A stretch of DNA of 42,633 bases from Betaproteobacteria bacterium (GTDB lineage Bacteria; Pseudomonadota; Gammaproteobacteria; Burkholderiales; SHXO01), in contig JANXRW010000008.1 in NCBI GenBank assembly GCA_025356655.1, forward strand, positions 1 through 42,633, in the 5' to 3' direction. The notes under the pieces are model-generated. The model saw only the letters and a program-made list of their open reading frames with translations. It was not told where the DNA came from and made no database searches. Positions 34,155-42,409 of this stretch are shown in pieces. Positions within the stretch are counted from its first letter, which is position 1. Every line of letters starts with the position of its first letter. The translations under genes were made by a program, and so were the position numbers.

Positions 34155-35396
34155 CTAGCGAGCCCGGCCCGGAGGTGCAGCGTCCGCAGCACCTCCGTAG
34201 GCCGACCCGAGTAGTCCGCGGCCACCGCTGGGCGGGCGCGCGCGGATGACTTCCTCTCGGGGCGCGATCCCCCAGCCCGGCCGGTCGGGCACAAGCAAAT
34301 GGCCATCGACGAACTCCGGGACGTGGTCGAAGAGTTCCTCGTCGCCGGCGATGCGGTCGATGTCTGTTTCCATGATGCGCAGGTTGGGCACGGCCGCGCA
34401 GAAGTGGGCGTTCATCAGGGTGCAGAGGTGGCCATAGAAGTTATGCGGAGCCACGTTGATCTCATGGGCATCTGCGGCGGCAGCGATCTTCATGGACTGC
34501 CACACGCCATTCCAGGGTGTGTCGATGATGGCCACGTCCATGGCCTGCTCACGGAAGTAGGGCATGAATTCGCGCAGACCGAGCAAGGTCTCGCAGGAAC
34601 TGACTGGATGCGGGCTGTGTCGGCGGATATAGCCCAGGGCCTCGGGCACGAAGGAATCGATCTCCACCCAAAAAAGGTCCAGGTGGGCGATCGCGCGAAG
34701 GATTTTAAGGTACCCCTCGGTCTTCGCATTGAAATTGAGGTCCAGCAGAATATCCACATCCGGCCCCGCGCCCTCGCGCAGGGCCTCGAGGTGCATGACT
34801 AGATCGCGCAGGACCTTGCGCTCGACGTTGAGCCCAGGCTCGAAGGGAACCCCGAAGCCCGGGCGCCACCCTCGCGGATTCTTGCCGCCAGCCTCATAGC
34901 TAAAAATGTTCGTCTTCAGGGCCGTGAACCCGCGCTCACGCACTTCTGCTCCGATCTCGCGCACCCCCGCGAGGTCCGTGATGGCGGGCTGGTAATGCGT
35001 GGGATGGTTGATCCGCCAGGTGGCACAGTGCGACCAGTACACACGAATACGTTCGCGCACGCGCCCGCCCAAAAGTTCGTAGACGGGCACCCCAAGGCCT
35101 CGGGCCTTGGCGTCGAGCAGTGCGTTCTCGATAGCGCCCAGGGCGAGCGCGACGATGCCACCGGAGGCGGGCCGCGTCGCACAGTTGAGTTGGGCATAGA
35201 TGCGCTCGTGGGCGTTGACGTCCTGTCCGACCACCCGCGGCGCTAGGCGCTCGATAGCCGCACTCACGCCAGGGGCGCCGAAGCCCTCGTCGAACTCGCT
35301 CCACCCCACGATGCCCGCATCGGTGCTCAGCTTGACGAAGTGATAGTTGCGCCAGCCCGCGTCGCAGGACAGGGTTTCCACCGCGGTGATCTTCAT
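34155..35396 (-). CDS. Mandelate racemase/muconate lactonizing (enolase superfamily) enzyme, probable acid-sugar dehydratase
   Basis: The 413-residue protein starts MKITAVETLSCDAGWRNYHF. The barrel domain shows metal ligands Asp in ILLDLNFNAKTEG, Glu in FWVEIDSF and Glu in SSCETLLGL, and a His-Asp-type dyad in NVAPHNFYGHL and AIIDTPWNG. The usual KxK base motif appears as LKTN (FTALKTNIF), so the second lysine is replaced by Asn. The order of ligands favours a dehydratase of sugar acids over a racemase, by inference. The C-terminal tail after EEVIRARPP is extended and low-complexity. It diverges from the second SDR. Confidence 0.88.
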   Translation of the reverse strand: MKITAVETLSCDAGWRNYHFVKLSTDAGIVGWSEFDEGFGAPGVSAAIERLAPRVVGQDVNAHERIYAQLNCATRPASGGIVALALGAIENALLDAKARGLGVPVYELLGGRVRERIRVYWSHCATWRINHPTHYQPAITDLAGVREIGAEVRERGFTALKTNIFSYEAGGKNPRGWRPGFGVPFEPGLNVERKVLRDLVMHLEALREGAGPDVDILLDLNFNAKTEGYLKILRAIAHLDLFWVEIDSFVPEALGYIRRHSPHPVSSCETLLGLREFMPYFREQAMDVAIIDTPWNGVWQSMKIAAAADAHEINVAPHNFYGHLCTLMNAHFCAAVPNLRIMETDIDRIAGDEELFDHVPEFVDGHLLVPDRPGWGIAPREEVIRARPPSGGRGLLGSAYGGAADAAPPGRAR

Positions 35397-35561
35397 TCTT
35401 GCGCCTCCGCTTCTTGTCTTCGGCGCTGCCGACCATCGGCGACGCGGGCCTCCATTGTGAGGGCTTGCGCCCTCGCCGTCAGGCCGCTCTCGTTCGCCGC
35501 CTCTCGTAAGCCCCTTCCCGCCCGGCGGGACGCTGTTGTAGTCTTGGCACCGTACCCTGGA

Positions 35562-35567
35562 AAGGAG
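35562..35567 (+). promoter_or_regulatory. Shine-Dalgarno that decides the start of the second SDR
   Basis: AAGGAG directly abuts an in-frame ATG (35568), too close for initiation, but lies nine bases before the in-frame TTG at 35577. The TTG is therefore preferred as the start codon. Confidence 0.6.
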
Positions 35568-35576
35568 ATGGTCGAC

Positions 35577-36350
35577 TTGGACGCACTAAAGGATCAGGTG
35601 GCATGGGTAACCGGGGCTGGCTCCGGGATCGGGCGCGCCGCTGCGCTCGCGCTAGCGGGTCAGGGTGCGCGGGTCGCGTTGACCGGACGGCGCGTCGATG
35701 CGCTTGAGGCGGTGGCCCGTGAGATCTTAGCCGCGGGAGGCGAGGCGGAGGTGTTGCCCGCGGATCTGACCGATGCGGCGCGTAGCCAAACCTGCGCCCA
35801 GGCGGTGGTGCGACGCTGGGGGCGGCTGGACGTCCTGGTGAACAATGCCGGGGTCAACATCCGGCGACGCAGTTGGGCGGAACTCGACGCCGAAGGGGCG
35901 GCCAGTGTCCTGCGGGGCAACCTCACCAGCGCCATGAACTGCGTGCTGGCCGTGCTCCCAATCCTGCGCGCCGGGGGCGGCGGACTCATCATCCACACGG
36001 CCTCCTGGGCCGGGCGTTTCGTCGGTTCAGTGGGAGGTCCGGCCTACACGGCAGCCAAGCATGCCGTGGTGGCGCTCAGCCATGGCATCAATGCCGAGGA
36101 GTGCGTCAACGGCATCCGCTCGACCGTGCTCTGTCCGGGGGAGGTGGCTACCCCCATCCTGGACCAGCGGCCCGTGCCGGTCACTGCCCAGGAGCGCGCC
36201 CAAATGCTGCAGCCAGAAGACCTAGGCGATCTCATCGCCTACCTGGCCCGCCTGCCCGCCCGGGTATGCATCAACGAAGTGCTGCTCAGCCCGACCTGGA
36301 ACCGGGGCTACGTAGCAGCCCTGGGACGCCGCGGCGACGGAGGTATTTAG
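35577..36350 (+). CDS. SDR-family oxidoreductase
   Basis: About 257 residues if started at TTG 35577 (260 from ATG 35568). Cofactor motif VTGAGSGIGRAAALALAGQG, NNAGV, catalytic Ser in HTASWAG, YTAAKHA (Tyr-Lys), and LCPGEVATPIL. The C-terminus LLSPTWNRGYVAAL deviates from the usual VDGG ending, which suggests a specialised subgroup. Its TAG stop is immediately followed by the ATG of the Ldh-family gene. Given the enolase-superfamily neighbour, oxidation of a sugar, a sugar acid or a 2-keto-3-deoxy acid is plausible. Confidence 0.92.
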   Translation: MDALKDQVAWVTGAGSGIGRAAALALAGQGARVALTGRRVDALEAVAREILAAGGEAEVLPADLTDAARSQTCAQAVVRRWGRLDVLVNNAGVNIRRRSWAELDAEGAASVLRGNLTSAMNCVLAVLPILRAGGGGLIIHTASWAGRFVGSVGGPAYTAAKHAVVALSHGINAEECVNGIRSTVLCPGEVATPILDQRPVPVTAQERAQMLQPEDLGDLIAYLARLPARVCINEVLLSPTWNRGYVAALGRRGDGGI

Positions 36351-37442
36351 ATGCCCAGCGTCGCAGCCGCAGACCTCCAGGCCTTTGCCGGACGCGTATT
36401 CCATGCCGCGGGTTGCGCGCTCGAGGAATCCGAGCGTATCGCCCGCTATCTCGTGGGAGCGAACCTCGCCGGCCACGACAGTCATGGCGTCGTGCGCATC
36501 CCGCGGTATGTGAACCTCCTCGCAGAGGGCCTCGTCCTACCCGGCCGAGAGGTCCGCGCGGTAGTGGACTTGCCCAGTTTGGCCGTTCTCGACGGCGAGT
36601 TCGGCTTCGGCCAGACCGTGGCCCCGCAGGCGGTGGCCGTGGGCGTAGAGAAATGTCGCACCCAGGGCTTGGCGGCCGTGGCCCTGCGCAACTCCGGGCA
36701 TATCGGACGGGTGGCGGATTGGGCGTTGCAGGCGGCGGACGCCGGCCTGGTCAGCGTGCACTTCGTCAACGCCGCAGGCAGCGTGTTGGTGGCTCCCTTT
36801 GACAGCGCGCAACGACGTTTTTCCACCGCGCCTTTTTGTGTGGGCGTGCCGCTGCCGGATCGCCCGCCGCTGGTGCTGGACTTCGCCACCTCCCAGGTTG
36901 CCGAGGGCAAGGCCCTCGTCGCGAGTCAGGGAGGAAAGCCGCTGCCCGCGGATGCCCTCGTGGGGCCAGACGGCGAGGCCAGTGCCGACCCGCGGCTGCT
37001 CTATGGGGACTACGAACCCGGAGGGCCAAGGGACCTGCGTCAGGGGGCAGGGGCGCTGCGCAGCTTTGGCGGCCACAAGGGCTCGGGCCTGGCGCTGATG
37101 TGCGAACTCTTGGGTGGCGGCCTCTCCGGCAACGGCTGCACGGCAAGCGGGCGGCGTTTCTCCAATGGCATGTTCTCCCTCTACATCGATCCGACGCGCC
37201 TGGATCCCGCGGAGGTTTTTCCGGCGGAGGCGGTGCGTTACCTGGAATTCGTCAAAGCGGGGCGCCCTATCCCTGGAGGCGAAGTCCTACTGCCGGGAGA
37301 ACCCGAGGCACGCTGTCGCGAGGCGCGCCTGGCGGGCGGGGTGCCCGTGTCTGACGAGACTTGGGAGGCCCTCCTGGGCACGGCACGTGGTGTAGGCCTC
37401 GCGCTCGAGGGAACGCTTCGCCCAGCCCCTCCCTGTCGCTGA
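36351..37442 (+). CDS. Malate/L-lactate/ureidoglycolate dehydrogenase (Ldh2) family protein
   Basis: A 363-residue NAD(P)-dependent 2-hydroxy-acid dehydrogenase unrelated to classical MDH/LDH. The family signature GANLAGHDSHGVVRIPRYVN carries the catalytic His. Also present are LDGEFGFGQTVAPQAV, ALRNSGHIGRVADWALQAAD and the C-terminal GGHKGSGLALMCELLGGGLS. The start at ATG 36351 has GGAGG upstream, within the end of the SDR gene, so they are coupled. It converges with the nine-heme cytochrome gene, 16 bp away. Confidence 0.94.
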   Translation: MPSVAAADLQAFAGRVFHAAGCALEESERIARYLVGANLAGHDSHGVVRIPRYVNLLAEGLVLPGREVRAVVDLPSLAVLDGEFGFGQTVAPQAVAVGVEKCRTQGLAAVALRNSGHIGRVADWALQAADAGLVSVHFVNAAGSVLVAPFDSAQRRFSTAPFCVGVPLPDRPPLVLDFATSQVAEGKALVASQGGKPLPADALVGPDGEASADPRLLYGDYEPGGPRDLRQGAGALRSFGGHKGSGLALMCELLGGGLSGNGCTASGRRFSNGMFSLYIDPTRLDPAEVFPAEAVRYLEFVKAGRPIPGGEVLLPGEPEARCREARLAGGVPVSDETWEALLGTARGVGLALEGTLRPAPPCR

Positions 37443-37458
37443 GTCGGGCGCTTCCTCG

Positions 37459-39123
37459 CTATTGGCCCACCCGCCAGGGCGAGCGATCCGTCCAGGTGCC
37501 CAGCGCCTGGGTGGCCCAGGCCGTGGTCTTGTCCGTGTGGCACAGGTTGCACGCATTGGGAATTTTGAGGGTGTCGCTTTGCGCCGGCGTGATGAAGCGG
37601 AAGGTATGCGCCCGGACATTCACGTCGCCGATGGTCTGCTCGATCTTGGGCATGTGGCAAGCCACGCATTGGCTCCCCGGGCTGTCGGCCTTGTGATGGG
37701 TGTGCGCCTCGAGCGTGGGGACGTGGGGGCCGGGCCCGGCATTGGGCCCGTGACAATCGAGGCAGATTTGGTTCGCTGGCTTCCAGAGCAACCCGTCGTG
37801 CCGGGTGCCGTGGGTATCGTGGCAACTAAAGCAGGTAACGCCCCGGTTGTACATCAAGCTCTGCACAAAATCGTTGCCCTGCATGCGGTTTTTGTGACCC
37901 GTTCCCTCGGCGAAGTGTGTAAAGGAGGTTTCCCCCAGTTTGGCAGACTCGAGTTTCCAGAACGCCGATAGATCCTTGCCTACATGGAAACCCACGGGCC
38001 AGTCATAGTATTTCCCGTCTATCGGGTTTTTGACCGGCTGTCCCTGGGAGTGGCATTGGATGCACACATCATTGGCCTGGACGTAGTTCAACTTGGCCGG
38101 GTTGATGATGTTGGGTCGCCCCTGGTGTGCCGCGTGCTCGCTGCCCGGACCGTGGCAGCGCTCGCAGCCGACGTTCCACTCGGTCACCTTCTTCGTGGCG
38201 ATGTCGTAGTTCACGGAGTGGCAGCCGTCGCACAGCGGGCCGGTGGGCCGCTGGAAGTTGTCCGGTGGGTAGAGTGTGGCCCACCAGTCAGTGCCGTTCT
38301 TCACGAAGTAGGGCTTCCACACCTTGTGGGTCACGTCCCACTGGGCCGGTTGCGGAAAATAGTCGTCACCGACTTTCTTGAAATAGCGCTGCTTCCACCG
38401 GCTACCGTAGGTGAGCGCGACGTCCTCGCGCCCGAATTTCACCAGCGGATCGGGCTTCGACAGGTCGGGCAGAATCGCGTCCGGATGCTCGTGCGGGTCC
38501 TGTACCACGTTGGCCATGCGCGTGACCTTCCAACGCGCGTAGATCTCGGAGTGGCAGTCCTTGCAGGCGGCGGAGCCGACGTAGTGAGCGGAAGCCGGGA
38601 TCGCCGCGGCGGGTGCGGCGGCTTCTACGGGCGAGGCGGCCGCCACCTTGGGCAGGTTGCGCAGGTACGCGGTGACCTGCCAAGTCTTGCGGTCGGGAAA
38701 TTCTTGGGCGGGCATCCCCGTGTGGCGGATGCCGTTTCGGATGTGGTAGAAGATCTCGCCATCGCTCATCGCCTGCACGACGGCGCCGCGCAGGTCTGGC
38801 GGGCGCGGATACTGGCCACTGCCAATCTCCGTCCTGCCGCTGCCATCATAGCCGTGGCAAAGCCCGCACTTGGCCCCGTAGACTTCACGGCCGGCCACCA
38901 CATCCGGGCTGCCTGCGGCGGAGGACAGTGGGTTTTTTTGTCCTCGCATGTCGGCCGGAACGGTGTAATGCAGCAGCCACTGAGCGATAGAGGCCTCCAG
39001 GGCGGGCGGATCCTCGCGAGCGCTGGAGCCCTCCCAGAGGATTAGCGCGTACAGCGCTCCCAGTCCGACGACCAAGGCCACGACCCCCAGCGCTAGATAC
39101 TTGCCCGTCCTCTGTCCAGTCAT
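37459..39123 (-). CDS. Membrane-anchored nine-heme cytochrome c
   Basis: The 554-residue protein starts at ATG 39123 (GGGGCAGG upstream), with one N-terminal membrane helix (KYLALGVVALVVGLGALYAL). A class I monoheme domain follows (CGLCH at about residue 86, probable axial Met in HTGMPAQEF), then an Ala-rich linker and an octaheme region: CKDCH, CDGCH, CERCH, CIQCH, CFSCH, CLDCH, CVACH and CNLCH. The octaheme part begins YVGSAACKDCHSEIYARW, as in multiheme cytochromes that often carry TPR or HEAT extensions; here it ends soon after the last haem. It should carry electrons at the periplasmic face. It is divergent from chrB with a 250-bp gap. Confidence 0.92.
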   Translation of the reverse strand: MTGQRTGKYLALGVVALVVGLGALYALILWEGSSAREDPPALEASIAQWLLHYTVPADMRGQKNPLSSAAGSPDVVAGREVYGAKCGLCHGYDGSGRTEIGSGQYPRPPDLRGAVVQAMSDGEIFYHIRNGIRHTGMPAQEFPDRKTWQVTAYLRNLPKVAAASPVEAAAPAAAIPASAHYVGSAACKDCHSEIYARWKVTRMANVVQDPHEHPDAILPDLSKPDPLVKFGREDVALTYGSRWKQRYFKKVGDDYFPQPAQWDVTHKVWKPYFVKNGTDWWATLYPPDNFQRPTGPLCDGCHSVNYDIATKKVTEWNVGCERCHGPGSEHAAHQGRPNIINPAKLNYVQANDVCIQCHSQGQPVKNPIDGKYYDWPVGFHVGKDLSAFWKLESAKLGETSFTHFAEGTGHKNRMQGNDFVQSLMYNRGVTCFSCHDTHGTRHDGLLWKPANQICLDCHGPNAGPGPHVPTLEAHTHHKADSPGSQCVACHMPKIEQTIGDVNVRAHTFRFITPAQSDTLKIPNACNLCHTDKTTAWATQALGTWTDRSPWRVGQ

Positions 39124-39373
39124 CGCCTGCCCCTTCCTCGCGTTTTTTCGGCGGCTGCCGGTCGCGCCACCCATCGGCGCAATCCCCTGCGGCTTTCGGG
39201 GGTAGACAAGCCTTCGGGCGGTCCGGGCAATCTCCCGTCGTGCGCGGTCAAGACCATCACGCTGCGCGAGGGACCACTGCGCTCCTGCCGTTGTGTCCTT
39301 GCCTGTCTGCCCGCCGATGCGGCAAACTGCCCACGGCGCGCTGCGTCACACGTACAACACTACAGTAGAAGAC

Positions 39374-40369
39374 ATGACTGAACAAGCAACGCCGCCGCTC
39401 GTCTCGCCCTGCGCGTGTTCGCACGCTGCGGCCTGGTTCCTGCTCATCTTGACGTTGCAGGGGCAGCAACAGGCGGTTCGCATGCGGGTGTGGCGTGCGC
39501 TTCGGGCCGTGGGTGCCGGCGTCCTACGCGATGGGGTGTACCTACTGCCAAAACGCCTGGGCATGCTGGAGGCACTGCAGAAGCAGGTTGCGGAAATCAA
39601 CCGCGCCGGGGGCAGCGCGCAGATCCTCCAACTCAGCGCCAGCGATGCTGCCCAGGAGCGGGAATTCAGGAAACTGCTCGATCGCGGCGCGGAGTACGCG
39701 AAGCTGGCCCACGCCGTCGCGGCTGCCCGCGCCGAGTTGGAGTCCCTGGACGCGCCGACATGCGAACTCCGCCTAGCCCGGCTGCGCCGTGATTGGCAGT
39801 CCATTGCAGCTCTCGACTACTTCCCTGGGGCCGCCGCCGCGCAGACGCAGGAAGCCCTGGAAGACCTGTCGGCAGCGATCGCAGCCCTTCACGCCCCGGG
39901 TGAACCCAGGCCGGCAGACGGAGGCGTCACGGCTGTGGACCCTGCGCGCTACTCGGGGCGCATCTGGGCCACGCGCGAGCGCCCCTGGGTGGACCGCCTG
40001 GCGAGTGCCTGGCTTATCCGGCGGTTCATCGATCCCGATGCGCGCTTCCTGTGGCTGTCCCACCCGGGTGACTGCCCACCCGAGGCGGTGGGCTTTGACT
40101 TCGACGACGCGGAGTTCACGCACGTGCGTGCCAAAGTCACCTTCGAGGTACTACTGGCTAGTTTCGGACTAGAAGGAGAGCCAGGCTTGGACAGGTTGGC
40201 CGGCCTGGTTCACTACTTGGACGTAGGCGGGCTCCCCGTGCCTGAAGCCGCCGGCTTCGAAGCCCTGCTGCGCGGTGCGCGCGCGCGCAGCACGGATGAC
40301 AGCGCCCTCCTACTTGCCGCGTGCGAAGCCTTCGACCATTTGCGGGCGCACTTCAGTCAGGCGCCGTGA
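39374..40369 (+). CDS. chrB: ChrB-family chromate resistance protein
   Basis: ChrB senses chromate and controls the chrA efflux gene in known systems. The 331-residue protein has the ChrB N-terminal segment (WFLLILTLQGQQQAVRMRVW, then GAGVLRDGVYLLPKR), a central helical region, and the C-terminal domain (RIWATRERPWVDRLASAWLI, RFIDPDARFLWLS, VGFDFDDAEFTH, VHYLDVGG). ATG 39374 is chosen over the frame start at 39293 because it follows promoter-like sequence and gives a near-normal N-terminus, though about 20 residues longer than usual. No chrA is in the window. CTACAGTAG, a small palindrome, lies just upstream (about 39359-39367). Confidence 0.9.
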   Translation: MTEQATPPLVSPCACSHAAAWFLLILTLQGQQQAVRMRVWRALRAVGAGVLRDGVYLLPKRLGMLEALQKQVAEINRAGGSAQILQLSASDAAQEREFRKLLDRGAEYAKLAHAVAAARAELESLDAPTCELRLARLRRDWQSIAALDYFPGAAAAQTQEALEDLSAAIAALHAPGEPRPADGGVTAVDPARYSGRIWATRERPWVDRLASAWLIRRFIDPDARFLWLSHPGDCPPEAVGFDFDDAEFTHVRAKVTFEVLLASFGLEGEPGLDRLAGLVHYLDVGGLPVPEAAGFEALLRGARARSTDDSALLLAACEAFDHLRAHFSQAP

Positions 40370-40454
40370 GGTGCCGGCAGCAACGCCGCCCCGCAACGCC
40401 CTCCTCGGCGGAGCGATTTCGGGGCCGGGCCACGAGCGCTGGCCTGCCAGCCCG
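40370..40454. other. Spacer between chrB and the PRC-barrel remnant
   Basis: G+C-rich spacer with no gene. With 40455-40804 it forms a 435-bp stretch that holds only the PRC-barrel remnant and non-coding flanks. Confidence 0.4.
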
Positions 40455-40725
40455 CTATCCGCGCCGGCGGTAGTGCCCGTAAAGGGTCAGTTCCTGGTCG
40501 CGATCCGAGTCGGCCGTCGGGTCGTAGGCCGGCGCGTCGGTGATACGCCTCGCGGCTGAGATCGATGGAAGCCCGCTGATTGGACGAATCCACACCCTTG
40601 ATCCAGGACGGGGCGTTGAGTCCTTCGTGGCCGCCCCGCCAGTTGCAGGTGTCGACGATCAGGTAGCGGATGGCCCAGGTCTCGTCGTCGACAAGAAGAC
40701 GCCCTGCACAAATCGGGCGTGGTGT
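40455..40725 (-). pseudogene. PRC-barrel domain protein remnant, frameshifted
   Basis: The minus strand reads GRLLVDDETWAIRYLIVDT, then NWRGGHEGLNAPSWIKGVD and IDLSREAY, matching the second half of PRC-barrel proteins (LVDDETWAIRYLVVDT.NWW.G..VL..P.WI..V.W). After a one-base shift the ending continues as DAPAYDPTADSDRDQELTLY and GHYRRRG before TAG (40455-40457). The N-terminal barrel is missing and no start codon remains. Intact relatives are stress-associated proteins of about 250-300 residues. This is a decayed fragment. Confidence 0.7.
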
Positions 40726-40804
40726 CCCGAGTGCCTAGTAGCTCCCGGCACGCTCCGCGTTCGGGACGGGAAGCAACACTGACCGGACAGAGGGGGCCAG
40801 CACG

Positions 40805-41989
40805 CTACCGTTTGAAGTTCGGTATCGCGCGGATCATGAAATCATCAAAAAGAGGAACGGTGAAATCCATATCGCCATGCGCGGGGCTATAGATCATCCC
40901 TTTGTTGATCAGCTTGGCTCGGACGGGGCCGAGACTGGTTACCTTGACCTTCAGAATCTCAGCGATGTCCCCAGTGCGATGCGCCCCTGGCCCAAGCTCT
41001 GCGATTGCGCGCAAAAAATTCTTTTCGCTTGGGGTCAGCCGGTCATAACGCACACGGAAAAAATTCTCGTCGAGACGAGGAATCACCGTGCTTCTTGCAT
41101 CGCGAACGACCTGCAAGTTAATCGGACTTTCTGTCGCCAGGTTCCAGGATACGTACCCCCACTCCTGAAGAAAATACGGATAGCCCTTGGTCAGTCTGAA
41201 AACCTCATTCAGCGCAGCGATCTCAAAAGCAACCCCTGCATCTTGGGCAGGCTCCTGCAATGCCTTCGCAGAATTTTCCTGCGAGAGTGCGCCGACAATC
41301 GGGAAGCTGAACAGCCGCTCGGCATACGACTTCGATGCGCCGGCCATTCCCGGAAGAATCGGCAGGCCGGCGCCCAGCAATACCAGCGGCAATTGGCGCT
41401 GTTGCATCCTGTGCATCGCCATGATCAGCGCGCCCAACTCCTTGTGGCTGAAATATTGAATCTCATCGATGAAGATGGCCACGGCAGTGTTGCGATCCTC
41501 GGCGGCTTCGCCGATGGCGGCGAAAAGATTGGGCAGGTCAATTTCCAGATCGCCGCTATCCGCCGATCCTTTTTCGGGGTCAATATCCAGCCCGATGCTG
41601 ACATCGCCTACCGTAAGCTTGAGGGCACCGATAAAGCTGCGGAGCACAGCCAGGCCGCGCTTGACCTTGTCCCCTGCGCCGGCAATGCGATCCAGATCAT
41701 AGAGAAGGCTGCGCAAATACGGAGCAATCAGTAGGCCTAATGCCTTGCCTTCGTGCGCCTCGATAGAAATGGTGTGGTATCCAGCGACCTCGGCCATGCG
41801 CTTGATCTCGTTAAGCAGCACGGTTTTGCCTACTCCTCGCAAACCCGTCAGCAGCATGCTTTTCTCGGGTTTCTTCTGTTTCACCCTGCCCAACAGAACT
41901 CGCGCCTGTTCAAGAATGGGATCTCGTCCCACCAACTCGGGTGGCGGTGAACCAGCGCCGGGAGCAAACGGATTTTTGATCGGGTCCAT
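40805..41989 (-). CDS. AAA-type ATP-binding protein (COG1672-like / ORC-like), orphan
   Basis: The 394-residue protein starts MDPIKNPFAPGAGSPPPELV at ATG 41989. Walker A is GLRGVGKTVLLNEI (about residues 49-62) and Walker B is VAIFIDEIQYFS. The C-terminal part from TPSEKNFLRAIAELG resembles a winged helix (GDIAEILKVKVTSLGPVRAK). Such STAND/archaeal-type ATPases occur singly in many bacteria and in mobile or defence regions, with no settled function. Its G+C is visibly lower than the neighbouring core genes, suggesting acquisition. It sits 61 bp after the truncated methyltransferase on the same strand. Confidence 0.85.
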   Translation of the reverse strand: MDPIKNPFAPGAGSPPPELVGRDPILEQARVLLGRVKQKKPEKSMLLTGLRGVGKTVLLNEIKRMAEVAGYHTISIEAHEGKALGLLIAPYLRSLLYDLDRIAGAGDKVKRGLAVLRSFIGALKLTVGDVSIGLDIDPEKGSADSGDLEIDLPNLFAAIGEAAEDRNTAVAIFIDEIQYFSHKELGALIMAMHRMQQRQLPLVLLGAGLPILPGMAGASKSYAERLFSFPIVGALSQENSAKALQEPAQDAGVAFEIAALNEVFRLTKGYPYFLQEWGYVSWNLATESPINLQVVRDARSTVIPRLDENFFRVRYDRLTPSEKNFLRAIAELGPGAHRTGDIAEILKVKVTSLGPVRAKLINKGMIYSPAHGDMDFTVPLFDDFMIRAIPNFKR

Positions 41990-42019
41990 GGCTTTTATAC
42001 CTATTTATATCCATTTATA
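41990..42019 (-). repeat. Three 10-bp TATAAA repeats before the ATPase gene
   Basis: On the minus strand three consecutive 10-bp units (TATAAATGGA, TATAAATAGG, TATAAAAGCC) run directly up to the ATG. The 10-bp period places TATAAA on the same helix face each time. The patch is strikingly A+T-rich for this genome. It probably contains the promoter or leader and could be a regulator-binding array. Confidence 0.6.
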
Positions 42020-42050
42020 CATGGAAACGATAATAAGTCAGTATAAATGC

Positions 42051-42409
42051 TTACACAACCCTGAACACCTTCATCACCTCATCCCCCAAGTGATTGATGA
42101 CCTTCACCGCGATGCGCCCGGACTTCGGTTTCTCGAAGGGCCGCGAGGTGTCGCTGTTCAGCCTTGCCCCGGCTTCCTGGTCGATCTCGGCTTTCAGCGT
42201 GGTCTTCGGCGCGCTGTAGGGATCGTTGGCGCCAAGGAAATAGGCGTGGCGGACGAAGAAGCTTTCTTCGTTGTAGTCGGTGTCGATGAACCAGCCGGCG
42301 ATGCCGTCGGCGCCGTTGCTGACGACTTCGCCGGTCTGCGGCTTCAACACGTCGACGCCATTCACCTTGATACGCATCTTGCCGGCGTCCTGCGGCAGCA
42401 GCGAAATAT
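42051..42409 (-). pseudogene. C-terminal stub of a site-specific DNA methyltransferase
   Basis: The remaining frame reads SLLPQDAGKMRIKVNGVDVL, then IAGWFIDTDYNEESFFVRHA and YFLGANDPYSAPKTTLKAEI, ending KSGRIAVKVINHLGDEVMKV before FRVV and TGA. This matches the C-termini of adenine-specific methyltransferases of type III-like restriction-modification or related systems. The catalytic DPPY and SAM motifs are absent because the gene is cut at about 42409 by the left end of an ISL3 element. About 120 codons remain. Confidence 0.7.
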
